In this document: positions 45,705 through 56,899 of the stretch, piece by piece
Layout of the letters: each line of letters opens with the position of its first letter
How positions within the stretch are numbered: the first letter of the stretch is position 1
Origin: Fonsecaea monophora
Taxonomy: Eukaryota > Ascomycota > Eurotiomycetes > Chaetothyriales > Herpotrichiellaceae
Assembly (NCBI RefSeq): GCF_001642475.1
Contig: NW_019173961.1
Span: 124,001-188,000, forward strand
Length of the DNA stretch: 64,000 nt
Direction of reading: 5' to 3'
Notes under the pieces: model-generated
The model's input: only the letters and a program-made list of their open reading frames with translations
Told to the model about the DNA's origin: nothing
Databases searched by the model: none
Translations under genes and position numbers: made by a program

Positions 45705-47432
45705 ATGGGTTTCCTCGGAGGCTTCCTGCCGCGGAACCCGGCCAAGTACCTCCTGGCGGCCTTTATCCTGCAGAGCGTCTACATCCTCTCGTTCCAGCAC
45801 AGCGCCAAAAGCCAGGCGCAGATCCAGCGCACGACGCTGACCAAGCACTACTCGCTGGGGGAGACGCTGGCGCACAGCTCGGGCGCCGAGGACCACGGGC
45901 TCATGGGCGTCAAGGTCGCCGCGCTGGCGGACCTGGCGGGCCATTACCTCGAGAACCCGTCGCTGGACACGCGCGAGGTCAACGACGTCGTGGCGCAGCT
46001 GTTTCCCTGGTGGGATCCCGCGATGATGGAGTATTACCCCTGGAAGAGGCTGCAGTCGTGGAAGGAGAGGATCGTGTCCAGCGTCATCGAGTCATCCTCA
46101 AAGGCGGGGACGGGGCCACACACGGGGATTGTCATGAGCGTCATGGACTCGTTTGCAAAGGAGGCCGCGCATTTGATCGGGTCCCTACGCAATGTCCATG
46201 GGTGTCGCCTCCCAATCGCGATCGCGTATATGGGTGACGACGACCTCGGATCTCGCACGCGCGAGTTTCTGCGCAGACGGGCCGAGGATATCAGCTTCAT
46301 CGACCTGACGGCCGTGTTTGACCAGGACCTCGTCCACCTGGAAGGATACGCCATCAAACCTTTCGCGCTGCTGGCCAGCCCTTACCCGCGGACAATTCTG
46401 ATGGACGCCGATGCCGTATTCTTCGCCAATCCGGACAACTTGTTCGACGAATACCCCGGGCTACGGGACACGGGGGCGCTTTTCTTCCACGACCGCAACA
46501 TCAATTCCGGCAGCGACCGGCACGACTGGCTCGAGCGCCAGCTGGAAGCCGCCGGGCATCCCCCATCGGCCTACCTGAACGAGAGCTCGCTCTTTTACCG
46601 ACGGTACTCGAGCGAAGAGGCCGACGCGGCCGTGGTCTGCGTCGACAAGTCGCGCGTGGGACTGTACATGGCGGTGCTGTTTACGTGCTGGATGAACACC
46701 AAGGAGGTGCGGGACTTGTCGACGTTCCGGGTGTGGCACGGCGACAAGGAGTCGTACTGGGTGGCGACCGAGTTGATGGGCGTGCCGTACGCGTTCGAAC
46801 CGTGGTACGCGGCCCGCCTGTCGCAGTCGCAGGAGACGGGGATCCAACTGCTCATGGACGACGAGCACGAATGGAAGAAGCAGCACCCGGGCCTCTCGGG
46901 AGAAACAGCGTGGGATGACGGCGGATCTGATCTGCAGCAACAGAGTGAAACGCCTCCGCCAGAACACAGCTCTTGTACACTCCACATGGCCCATTCGGAT
47001 GCTTGGGGCATTGAACCGCTGTGGGCCAACGGGGCGCTGTGGTATGACAAGGGAAACAAAGACCACGGCCTTGGCAACTGGACACACTGGTACCTGGGGG
47101 ACCGGGTGCACGCGGTGCTCGAGGCATATCCCGACCTGAAATCTGACGGCTCTGGGGATATTAGCACTGGGAATGATAACAATGATGAGAGTGACGACGA
47201 CGCAGCCAAGAAACGACAGGAGGAAGTGGAACAAAAGATCTTGGCCACGCAGCCCGAGTGGCTCTTCATGGACTGGCCCCGCGACTACACGACGTGCTTC
47301 AAGCGCGACCACTCTCGGTGGAGACAGTTGTCGCCCGACTTTCGATATCGGCTGGAGAGGATGCAGGATGAGGTCCGCAGGGTTGAGATTGAGTATGAGA
47401 TTGAGATGGGAGAGAGGGAGGGTGATGATTGA
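45705..47432 (+). CDS. Golgi alpha-1,3-mannosyltransferase, MNN1-like (GT71)
   Basis: Single exon, 575 aa, starting at the first ATG of the frame. A type II membrane anchor (about 13-30, KYLLAAFILQSVYILSF) is followed by a luminal catalytic domain. Family landmarks are GIVMSVMDSFAKEAAHLIGSL, AIKPFALLASPYPRTILMDA with the metal-binding DAD at 234-236, GALFFHDRN, NESSLFYRR, and FRVWHGDKESYWVATELMG. It should add terminal alpha-1,3-linked mannose to N- or O-glycans of secreted and wall proteins in the Golgi. A disordered stretch (about 390-425) and an acidic Asn/Asp segment (about 485-505) interrupt the domain, and the C-terminus is charged. The 5' leader carries a dense CCTCC pyrimidine tract ending about 30 nt before the ATG. 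Confidence 0.9.
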   Translation: MGFLGGFLPRNPAKYLLAAFILQSVYILSFQHSAKSQAQIQRTTLTKHYSLGETLAHSSGAEDHGLMGVKVAALADLAGHYLENPSLDTREVNDVVAQLFPWWDPAMMEYYPWKRLQSWKERIVSSVIESSSKAGTGPHTGIVMSVMDSFAKEAAHLIGSLRNVHGCRLPIAIAYMGDDDLGSRTREFLRRRAEDISFIDLTAVFDQDLVHLEGYAIKPFALLASPYPRTILMDADAVFFANPDNLFDEYPGLRDTGALFFHDRNINSGSDRHDWLERQLEAAGHPPSAYLNESSLFYRRYSSEEADAAVVCVDKSRVGLYMAVLFTCWMNTKEVRDLSTFRVWHGDKESYWVATELMGVPYAFEPWYAARLSQSQETGIQLLMDDEHEWKKQHPGLSGETAWDDGGSDLQQQSETPPPEHSSCTLHMAHSDAWGIEPLWANGALWYDKGNKDHGLGNWTHWYLGDRVHAVLEAYPDLKSDGSGDISTGNDNNDESDDDAAKKRQEEVEQKILATQPEWLFMDWPRDYTTCFKRDHSRWRQLSPDFRYRLERMQDEVRRVEIEYEIEMGEREGDD

Positions 47433-49521
47433 AACTGCCTACCTCCTTACCTACCTATCTCTCATGTATTGGTGGTTTTTTTTTCCCTCTTTCTTTTTGA
47501 GAGCCATGACATGATCACTTGGTGTCAATGGATGGGAGATTCTGGGAGATTTCTTTGGTTCGGCGTTCCGGCGGTATGAATAAACAAGGACCTCGCGGCG
47601 GATATAGCCAGGATACCAGGGCGAGGATACGGAGTGTTTGCATGACCTTGACCTTGATCACGTACATATGTACGTATGTATTTATGTATAAAATAATGTA
47701 CAAGAACCGAGTACAGTAGTCAATATCTCGTCCCGGCAAGGGAAAGGAGGACTGTTCGAGGTATGAAGAGGAGTTGATCATCATCCTTAATTTGACCCCC
47801 TTGAATCATACCCTTGTACGAGGCGAGGTGCTTGTACATACGACGTATGCCAAGCTTTAGCCGGGCCCATGAACGTGACAAGTTGCCATGATTCAGATCA
47901 CGTTGCTCCGTGCTCGGCATTGAAGGGGACGACAAACTCCGACCTTTTCTTCTTTTGGTTCATCCATCAATTGATGCAGAGAGGGACAGTCAAGACAGTT
48001 CAAGTACCGAGTATTTTTCTGTCGTCGACGACTCACTAGTACTCGTACTCGGTCTCGGTCTCGGACTCCATCTTGAAACTACTGTCATCGTACTTGTGGC
48101 AACTTGTACAACCATGTCGGTAATTCATTCTTGATGTGTTGTTTCTATCTATCTCTCTGTGTACGTGTGGTGAGGATGGTGACGAGGGTAAGAAATCCTA
48201 ACTGCCGAGCTCACATCCGAATTTTGGGTTTGGGGCGGGTTGTTCCAGGCCCGACGCCGCATGCGAGGCTGAGATCTTACTATTATAATTATTATTTCTG
48301 TCATTTACCGAGTCTGTCTCCAGCTGAGATGTTCTTCGGCAGATCGAGAGAGCCTGCTCGTTTTCCCCGCGCTCGTGCCCTCGTGCCTCGTCAAGGTAAC
48401 GTATCCGCGTCAGCTGGCCGCCAAACTAACCCGCCCTTCCATCCATCCCTCCAGCACTCAGTCAGTCAGTACCGATTACTTGGTATGTTTCTGCATTTAC
48501 AGAAGTCTACAGCACAACCTCCAAAGGGGAATGAGCCCAGCCATGGTTTCATGAATCTTGCTCTTGCTACGAATTCAATAGGTACCTCGCAGGTACCGAG
48601 TACATATATATCCAAGTATGTACATGTGTATGGATGTATCATGTATCTAGCACATCCCAGGTTCGGGAAGAGACATCTACGATATGTTATGAATAGATGC
48701 TGCTATCTAGATGTAATGTATCCGTACAAATTCGTAGTATATAGATATACAGCTACCGTAGTTATCATGTTACATGTTATACGTTAGATGCTCTAATCCT
48801 CCCCCAAATTCCCCCGCGGATGCCGGACCGTGGAGGTACCTGGAGTTCTTACTTGACAGAGTAAAAACCCAAAACCGTCGTCACTGAAAAAGTGTCCAAA
48901 CCATCGGCATTTGAACAACAGAGGGCAGAGCACGCAGAACCCTCGCCCAATCCCGATCCCAGGAATTCCCAGTCTTACTCTTATTACCCTCTTGTTTCGG
49001 TAGAACCATCATGATGAAAATTCAGTAAATTCCTAGCGGACCGCCTCCGCCCGCAACTCCTCATTTCTTCTCCTCAGAAGTGATTGACAAGCTGACTTGA
49101 TTGACTGGTTTTGTCTGATTTGACTGACTGACTAAATAACGAACGAACAAGCGAGACGAGACGAAACGAAAACGAGTGTACATATATTACGACGTACATA
49201 TACAAATACCTCCACACCTCCACACCTCCACGCACAGAGACATACATATATACCTCGTACCCTCCCCCCCTCTCTCGCACGCTCTCCCTTGCACTGCTGG
49301 ACAGCTTTGCCCTCGGGAACTTTTCTTCTATATCCATTCACTGATACCCCAAGGACTGGTGTCTGTTGGCGACGACTAACCCGGTGGACTCGAACTCAAA
49401 ACCAACTTCCACACGAATGCAAGAGACACGAGACTGCAAAATCAGGTAGCCCTTGAAAGTCTTGCTAATATCGACAACCATCGTCATCGATCCCCCTAAG
49501 TGATCATCACCGCCGGGCATC
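47433..49521. other. Intergenic spacer upstream of the P450 gene
   Basis: About 2.1 kb. Two exact GTACCGAGTA copies lie at 48004-48013 and 48593-48602, with near copies at about 47704 and 48040-48050. CCTCCACA repeats lie at about 49209-49232. No gene recognised. Confidence 0.55.
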
Positions 49522-51224
49522 ATGTCCGTTCTGGCGGCGGCGGCGGCCAACGAGGGCTCTGCCAGCTCGAGCATCCTCCTCCGCTACGCACTGTGGGCCA
49601 TCCCAATCCTTCTCGCCACACGAATCGCCATCTTCTTCTACCAGGCTCTGACGTCCCCGCTGCGCAGCGTCCCAGGGCCCTTGGCCGCCCGGTTCGGCCG
49701 CTTCTATTACTTTTGGCGTGTCGCCCAGGGTCATTGGGAACGCGATGATCTCGCCCTCCACCGCAAATACGGCCCCGTTGTCCGCGTAGCCCAGGACATG
49801 TACAGCATCGACTCCCCTGAAGTGGTCAAGAAGGTGTACAGCATCAACTCTAAATTCGCCAAAAGCGACTGGTACTATGCCTGGCAGCATCCTGACCCGA
49901 ATCGCTGGACCTTGTTCCCGGACCGGGATATGAAGCGGCACGCAGAAACCCGCAAGAGGTTTCAGGCAATGTACTCAATGTCGAGCTTGGTCAACTACGA
50001 AGCCTATGTAGACTCGTGTGCCGAAATCTTTGGCCGGCGCTTGTCTGAATTCGCCGCCAAAGGCCAGACCATTGACATGGCCCACTGGTTCCAGTGCTAT
50101 GCATTCGACGTCATTGGCGACATCACCTACTCTCAAAGGTTTGGATTCTTGGACAAGGGAGAGGATATTTCGGGACTGTTGAAGGCTCTGCACGGGGTGC
50201 TGCAGTACGGTGCCCTCGTCGGGGTCTATGCCAAATGGCACCCCTTGATCTTCAATCTTTCAAGTCGTCTCGGTGTTGGTGGTGGAGAGGGTCGGGTGTG
50301 GCTCATGAAGTATGTCACTGAAAAAATCAAACAGCGCGAGGACGAGAAAAAATCTGGCGTCGACGTCGAGAAGGTTGGGGCAAGGGACGAGAATGCACCA
50401 ATGGACTTTTTGGAAAAGTTGCTCGTGGCGAACCAGCATGACCCAGAAAAAGTGACCCCATATCATGTATTCATGATGGGCTTGTCCAACATCATAGCGG
50501 GCTCCGACACGGTAAGACTGCCCAAGTTCCGCCTGGTTGGAGGTGAGACTAACATGAAGTTGTCGACGATCCCAGACTGCCGTGAGCTTGTCATCCATTC
50601 TGTATAACCTGCTCAGGTATCCCGACACCATGCGAAAGCTGCGAGAGGAGATTGAGGAGTTCGAAAAGCAAGGCCGATGTGGTAACCCGGCGGTCTCGTT
50701 CAAAGAGAGCCAGGAGATGCCCTACCTGCAAGCAGTCATGAAGGAGGCTCTGAGAATGCACCCGGCCACGGGCTTGCCATTGTGGAGAGTCGTCCCTGAA
50801 GGCGGCGTTGAGATTTGTGGTCAATTCTTTCCTGAAGGCACCACTATTGGACTCAATAGCTGGTGTGCCCACTATAACGAAGATATCTGGGGTCCAGATG
50901 CAAAACAGTTCAGGCCAGAAAGATGGATCGAAGCCGAAAAAGAAGGTGGAGAAAAGTTGAGGAGGATGGATGCTTATTACCTACCGGTGAGTTGTGCCAT
51001 CGAACATCTTCAGACTTGTGCTAAACACAGATCAGTTCGGTCTAGGGGCAAGAACGTGCATAGGACGACACATTTCCTTCTTGGAGATGTCCAAGTTGAT
51101 CCCTCAACTCGTCAGGAGGTTCAACTTCGAACTCGAGCATCCTGAGCGAGAGTGGGACACTGTGAACTATTGGTTCGTGAAGCCAGTAGATTTCCGGGTC
51201 AAGGTCATGCTTCGAGAAGAGTAA
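49522..51224 (+). CDS. Cytochrome P450 monooxygenase (microsomal, pisatin-demethylase-like)
   Basis: Three exons, 49522-50511, 50576-50986 and 51036-51224, with introns of 64 and 49 nt, give 529 aa. A membrane anchor lies at about 20-42, then a Pro hinge (SPLRSVPGPLAARFGR). The I-helix oxygen motif AGSDTT is restored exactly across intron 1 (near 328-332). The K-helix ExxR is in KEALRMHP (near 386), PERW follows, and the heme-binding FGLGARTCIGR has the ligand Cys475 at the start of exon 3. All diagnostic residues are intact, so it should be active. The substrate cannot be deduced. Sequence flavour resembles CYP57/pisatin demethylase-type fungal P450s. No other secondary-metabolism gene is adjacent. 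Confidence 0.92.
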
Positions 51225-53326
51225 TATCGTGATGCTACGGAGGCGACGAGTTAAAGAACATTGAATGAGTACGCTCATGCTGGTATACTCGAACGCCTTC
51301 ATCCTGTCATAGTGCAGCACCACAGATTGGTCAAGCCACATTGAACGCCACTGATGTAGTTGTCGTTGAAACCCAGAGCAATCACACGCACAAGGCACCG
51401 TCCGAACGAAGCTAGTGGTCGACACTCAGGTGACAGATCCTGACAAAAAGAAACATGGAGACCCCGAGACTCCTGAGGCGCTCATGTGGTTGACAGGAGA
51501 AGAAACGCCATGATCAACTCGTGTCAGATGCCTGTCAAAACTGTACCCCGTATTCTGTCGTCTAGTGAACTCAACGGCAATTCCGATTGCGCCGTACAAA
51601 CCAGTCAGATCGAGTGCCCAATGTGGTATTTCCAACCCTGTTTCGTTTCCCTATTGGCAGTCATGTTCTGGAAAAAGCCATTCCGAAACGCTTCACAATG
51701 GAAGGGAGCACAGCAGGAAAAAGGGACTGGCGGCTACAAGGTAACAAGCACAGGGGATCTCGTCCATCACAAACTAGCCTGCTCGGCTAGCGTGGGGAGC
51801 GGCTCCAAGGTCCAAGGTGCTGAAAGAGCTGGCCAACCGCCCAACAGCTGTCCAGGAGTGGAGGCTAGCGGTTGACAACCCACCACTTTCACACTCAGAG
51901 AGTGCTAGCGAGTCCGAGCCGTCCGTACGATCCAGCGGCTGCGATTCGTGGGGTTACCGAGGCGGACAATCCCCTGCTGTTGCCCAATTTCCGTCTGAGT
52001 GCAGACCTGTGGATAACGAGCAGTAGTCCCTGGTCGATGGCGATTGATGCCCAGCACTAGTCCGGCAGTATCGAGGAGTACTCGGTAGACCTGAAGTTGT
52101 GCAGCAAGTATCAAGACTGTGGGAATTGCAATCATGGCGACGGTTGTACCTTGCACAAAGCGTCTGAGTAGAGTGTGCAAGGTTATTCGAGTCCAGCCAC
52201 GATCGGTGGGGTGCCGAGGCGGCAAAACAAGGTCGACGGGACGAACAGGGATGTGACAGCCGGGCGCAAAATCGACGAGACTTGTGCTTGTACTCGTACT
52301 GTAGGAGGGCAAAATGAGGGCCAAAGAGGCGCAGGAGGCAAAGGAGGCGTACCGGTCGAGGCTGAAAGGGGAAGGGATCCTGGGAAGCGTTCAGCAGCTG
52401 GCGACATGATCGACCTGACACTTGGCCAGCGAAGGATCCCATTGGAGCTGAGGTTAGAAACATGGACACCCTCAGGGATTGAAAGCCGTAATGTATGTAC
52501 GGAGTAGGTAAGTGACCGAAGATGAGTGAGGTCTGGAAAGGAAATGGGCGCCAGCATGCGCAGCTTGTCTCTCCAACAGGCGACCAGGCCAGCAAGCGCA
52601 AAGCCGCCGGAGCTTCTTGTTCAGAGGATGGACGAGGCATGGATGGGCACTATGAGTAGTGGCTAGATGGCTAGAGGGCTAGACAGTGGACGGAAAGAGG
52701 ACAACGATGGAGGAACTTGCCTTGCTTGCCTTTTGGGGGTGCCAGGGTGCCTTGGAGAAATGATCTTGATCGAAAAACCCCGGCCATTTCAACCCTCTTG
52801 ACCCTCCGAGCCTCCAAGCACGACCAACTTCCCTCCCGCCTGCCCTGTACGTACCACCCAATTGCCCCCATTACCACTGCTGAGCCCGCTACTACTCAGA
52901 ACTTCTTTTCGATCTTCAATAATCTACCGACCATCCCATCCAAAAACCTGTGAGCCTCTTCACATACCAGCTACTGTATCGCATGTGCTGTATCTTGCGA
53001 CCTCGACGCGCCTCTCCCTATCTCCATCTTTAGATGAATCCAGTTGCCTACAGTCTGCTATCGATCGTTTGAAACCAGCCACCCGGCTTTCAATTCTCCG
53101 TATCTTGTCGACCGTCATCCATTGCCCCCGTTCAGCCGCTTCAATCTTGTCGCTCGCACGCTTGTCCAACCCGCTGCTCTTTTGCGCGCGACTGCTCGCC
53201 CATTCCATCTCGAGAATCATCTTGACCGCTGCTCGCCATCTCTTCGCATGATTTTAAACTTATCGGCTCCCCCCATCTGCGCGCACACCGAAGAGCAGGC
53301 CTCTGCAGGCCAGTCCGTCGCCCCAC
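51225..53326. other. Intergenic spacer and pyrimidine-rich leader of the Psr1-like gene
   Basis: About 2.1 kb. The right end (about 52840-53320) is C/T-rich and likely the promoter and leader of the next gene. A minus-strand frame at 51905-52324 has a hydrophobic patch but nothing recognisable and is not called. Confidence 0.5.
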
Positions 53327-55173
53327 ATGAGTGGCAGCGCTGCCACTCGGCCCTCGCCAGGTATGGTCCGACCTTTCACTTTCAGTATCTCAATCGGGTC
53401 TCTCATCCTGCGACCTGTTGGGCCGCGATGGCGCACTCTTGTTTCTAACATGTCTACATCTAGGCGCCTCCCTGCAAGGACAAGAAACCACCGCCAATGA
53501 CGCCGCTTTCACTGCTGCCAACACCTCACCTCAAGCTGCTCCTGAAGCTTCCCAACCTGCAGAGACCATGACAGAAAAGCCTAAACAGCAGCCATCGCTT
53601 GTCAAAATCCCCTCTCGTACATCCTCGAACCAGAAGTCTTCTGACCAAAATACCGTCCCGACCCCAGCCGTCCCTGATGAGCCACCTCCATCGCCCAGGC
53701 GAGGTTCGAAGCGAAGTCTTCTCAGTAGAAGCAGGAACAATAGCAGAGGTAGTCGAAGGTCGCTTAGAGCAGCTCGGGCGGCCGAGACCACGAAAGAACC
53801 TGTTCCTCCTCTCCCACAGACGGCTGCTCCCAAGATCGAGAAGAAAGCACGTAGCGGGTTGCTCGCCTTCCTGAACTGCTGCAGTCCAACCGATTACCCT
53901 GATGACACCAAATCAGACGATCCCGATGTTGCAGCAAAGAAAATCAAGATTCAACCGCAGCTTCAAAGAACGGCTAAACCACAAGAACAAAACGAGGTCG
54001 TGGAGAACGAGAAGGTTTTGGAAGGCAAAACACCCGTTGACGACGCGACTGCGCAGGGAAAGGCTGGGGAGGAAGGTAACGTAGAAGTTGTGGATAAGAA
54101 GGAGCCTGACGAGTCACGACCGAGGATATCGCGTGAGGAAATCTATCATGAAAAGGTCACAGTTCCTGGCATGAGCGGCACAACACCATCCACAAACATC
54201 ACTAACCAAAACATGGCATCTCATGGCGATGAAGACCCGATCCGGTCGACCACCGTTACTGTGCCTGAGCCTTCGGCAAAACCAGATGTCAACGTGATAG
54301 CAGCCACACCCACTGAAGCGGAACACCCTTCCGAGCCCCAACGATTCGAGGGCAACGAGAAGACAGCTGCTGACGTGGAGATGGCAGATGCCCCTCCTGC
54401 TGTTCCAGTTGTTGATGAAGAACCCTTGGATGAGCCACCACAGCCTGCTGAACTGCAACCACAAGTGCCTTTACCTCCACCGCCGCCGTTGTCCAAACGA
54501 CAAGAACAGTTTGCTCCCCAAGAGGCTGCCCCCATTCCAGAAGCCTCACCAGAGAAACAATCATGGCTGCTGCCTCCTGTGCAGCCTCATCTGAAGGGAC
54601 GTAAATGTTTGATTCTCGACTTGGACGAGACCTTGGTGCACAGCAGCTTCAAGATCCTCAATCAAGCCGACTTCACCATTCCCGTCGAAATTGAGGGTCA
54701 GTACCACAATGTCTACGTGATCAAGCGACCGGGTGTGGACACCTTTATGAAGAGGGTTGGCGAACTTTACGAGGTGGTCGTCTTTACTGCTTCTGTTTCG
54801 AAATATGGAGACCCTCTGCTGGATCAATTGGACATCCACCACGTTGTTCATCACAGGCTCTTCAGGGAGAGCTGTTACAATCACCAAGGAAATTATGTCA
54901 AGGTAAGTTTTGCTCACAAGCCTCATCCCACGCCAATATTCAGAGCTAACACTTTCCCAGGACCTGTCACAAGTCGGTCGAGATTTGAAGGAAACTATCA
55001 TCATCGACAACTCTCCCACCTCCTATATTTTCCATCCCCAACACGCCGTTCCAATTAGCTCTTGGTTCTCGGATGCGCACGACAACGAGCTGCTGGATCT
55101 AATACCAGTTCTTGAAGATCTGGCGGGACCGCAAGTACAGGACGTAAGCTTGGTCCTGGACGTGGCTCTGTGA
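53327..55173 (+). CDS. psr1: Psr1-type plasma-membrane phosphatase (FCP1/NIF catalytic domain)
   Basis: Three exons, 53327-53360, 53464-54902 and 54961-55173, with introns of 103 and 58 nt, give 561 aa. The tiny first exon encodes [11 protein letters not shown]. The catalytic domain (about 385-560) starts with [19 protein letters not shown], containing the DLDET active-site aspartates near 397-399, and ends [13 protein letters not shown], a typical C-terminus for Psr1 relatives. The first 380 residues are disordered and contain [13 protein letters not shown] near 140-150, like the palmitoylated N-terminal cysteine pair of yeast Psr1. In yeast the protein works with Whi2 to dephosphorylate Msn2 and supports sodium tolerance. 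The start choice is supported by the splice join, which gives [15 protein letters not shown]. Confidence 0.9.
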
Positions 55174-56080
55174 GCTCCAAAAGTCTGTTATCAAGCGTTC
55201 AGTACGGCCGTCTTCACTTCGTTTGTTCGTATTAGAACGGTATATGATTGACAAAAAGTCTGTTTGGCATTTCTAGCGCGGCGTCTATTGACTTAATGCT
55301 CTCGATGCTGGGTAGACATCACCGAGTACGGATGGACATCTTGTGGATATGGGAGCCAGGCCTGGGGAAAACAGGGTTCCAAAAAAATATAACCCGTCAA
55401 GAAAAAATATCGACTCTTAATCGCTTTGGGAAGGTCTTTGCGTCTCTTCAGCAGTCCGAGATTCTGACAGTCTGGTCTGGAAGCCAGTGAGCAATGGCCA
55501 TTTGAGATACCAATTTGGTAGGGCACAGGCTTTTTTTTTCCTTTGTTGTGTCTTTGAGATTGAATTGCATATCGGCAGGCAGGCATGTGATTCTGCCCAG
55601 GTGGGACAGAGATATGTTGATTGCGGCTAGTGAGCGTCCCGAATGTCATGGGGACGTGTTTGGTGTTTCTGAGGACATATTGCTTGTACAGTCCAAGACG
55701 GCTTGTACTTGAAGAGGTGTTGAGAAGAGCTTCGGTAGATGGGAGAAAGGGGGAAATCGCTCGTCTCTTCGAAGACAGTGGTGCATTGAAGGGTCCTTTG
55801 AAGAATTACGCCAGATTACAAGCACTGCGAGGGAGTCGTTGCGGCACTTAAGAGTGTTTGATGTTCATGTCTAACAAATGCTCTCTCTCTATCCTGGGGA
55901 AAGGGGAACACGCGGGCCGGCGTCGTGGGACACTTATAAGTACAACGGACAGCTGACCGAATTCTCCATTCGAAAACACATTAGTTTATGTCGAGAATCC
56001 AAATATTTTCGGCCGGTCATGGCACACTGGTTAGATGCTGCAGCAGGAACCAGCTAGGATCGTTGAAAGTGGTTTTATAT
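55174..56080. other. Intergenic spacer between convergent phosphatase and hydrolase genes
   Basis: About 0.9 kb of 3' flanking sequence. No gene or RNA element recognised. Confidence 0.6.
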
Positions 56081-56899
56081 CTATACTTGTAGTTGCTCGA
56101 CAAACTGCCTCACGTACCGGCCAACCTCGTCCGGTGCCTCGACGCAGTGCCAGTGCCCGATCCCTTTTAGCACGACCAACTTCTTCTTCTCCGCGGTCGT
56201 GCCCAGTTCCTTGAGAATCATCTCACAGCCAGCCAGTGGGGCGGACTTGTCCTGGTCACCTGCGATAATCAGCATCGGGCACTTTACCTTGGCGTACTCG
56301 GGGGGAGTGGCGAGTTCGATGGCGCGGCAGTTTGCGCAGTATCCCTCTGGAGATTGGGAGAGGAGCATTTCCCGGATGAGGGCTTTCTGGAGAGCCGTGG
56401 CCCCGGGTCCCGTGGCGGCGTTGGGGATGGTGTTGGCCATGGACTCCATGCCCTGGGACTGGACGGTGGGGATGCGCTGTTTGAAGACGTTGGCCACAGC
56501 CTCGCTCGGGTGGACGGGCCCGATGCAGATTCCGGCCACGACGCGGTCGGGCGACGTGGATGCCAAATACGTCGGGACCATGCCGCCCATGGAGTAGCCC
56601 AGGACGATGGCTCGGTCGACGCCGAGGTGGGTGAGGAGGCCGAGCACGTCGCTGGCGATGGAGGGGATCGAGGTCTCGGTCCCGTGCTCAAAGGTCGAGC
56701 GTCCGGCGCCGTAGTTGTCGAAGATGATACATCGGTACGAGGTCAAGAAGGGGAAGATGGGGAAGTAGTAGTTCTGCGTCGAGCCGAGTCCGTGCACGAA
56801 GATGAGAGTGGGTGGTGACGATGACTGCGACGACGACGACGATGCTGGGGCTATGTCTGTGTAGTGGAGTGAGTGGCCATTGATGGTCGCAAAAGGCAT
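56081..56899 (-). CDS. Alpha/beta hydrolase (enol-lactonase/esterase type)
   Basis: Single exon, 272 aa from MPFATINGHSLHYTDI; the frame is open 34 codons further upstream, but that part is basic and lies before the canonical start of the family. Visible elements are LIFVHGLGSTQ (oxyanion loop), FDNYGAGRS, the nucleophile elbow GYSMGG (Ser103), GDQDKSAP with the probable catalytic Asp, and GIGHWHCVEAP with the catalytic His. All three catalytic residues are present. This layout matches 3-oxoadipate enol-lactonase and haloperoxidase-like hydrolases; the true substrate is unknown. The sequence is GC-rich compared with the flanking genes. A serine run (about 20-28) sits before the first strand. 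No secretion signal. Confidence 0.87.
   Translation of the reverse strand: MPFATINGHSLHYTDIAPASSSSSQSSSPPTLIFVHGLGSTQNYYFPIFPFLTSYRCIIFDNYGAGRSTFEHGTETSIPSIASDVLGLLTHLGVDRAIVLGYSMGGMVPTYLASTSPDRVVAGICIGPVHPSEAVANVFKQRIPTVQSQGMESMANTIPNAATGPGATALQKALIREMLLSQSPEGYCANCRAIELATPPEYAKVKCPMLIIAGDQDKSAPLAGCEMILKELGTTAEKKKLVVLKGIGHWHCVEAPDEVGRYVRQFVEQLQV

Noticed and set aside
49380..49410. B-box-like AGTTCGAGTCC on the minus strand
   Set aside because: The flanking bases do not form a T-stem and no A-box or acceptor stem was found.
51905..52324. Minus-strand frame with a hydrophobic segment (TTVAMIAIPTVLILAAQLQV)
   Set aside because: A single hydrophobic patch in a spacer, other frames equally long, and nothing recognisable.
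49522..53326. Biosynthetic gene cluster around the P450
   Set aside because: The neighbours are a glycosyltransferase, a phosphatase and empty spacers. No backbone synthase is present.
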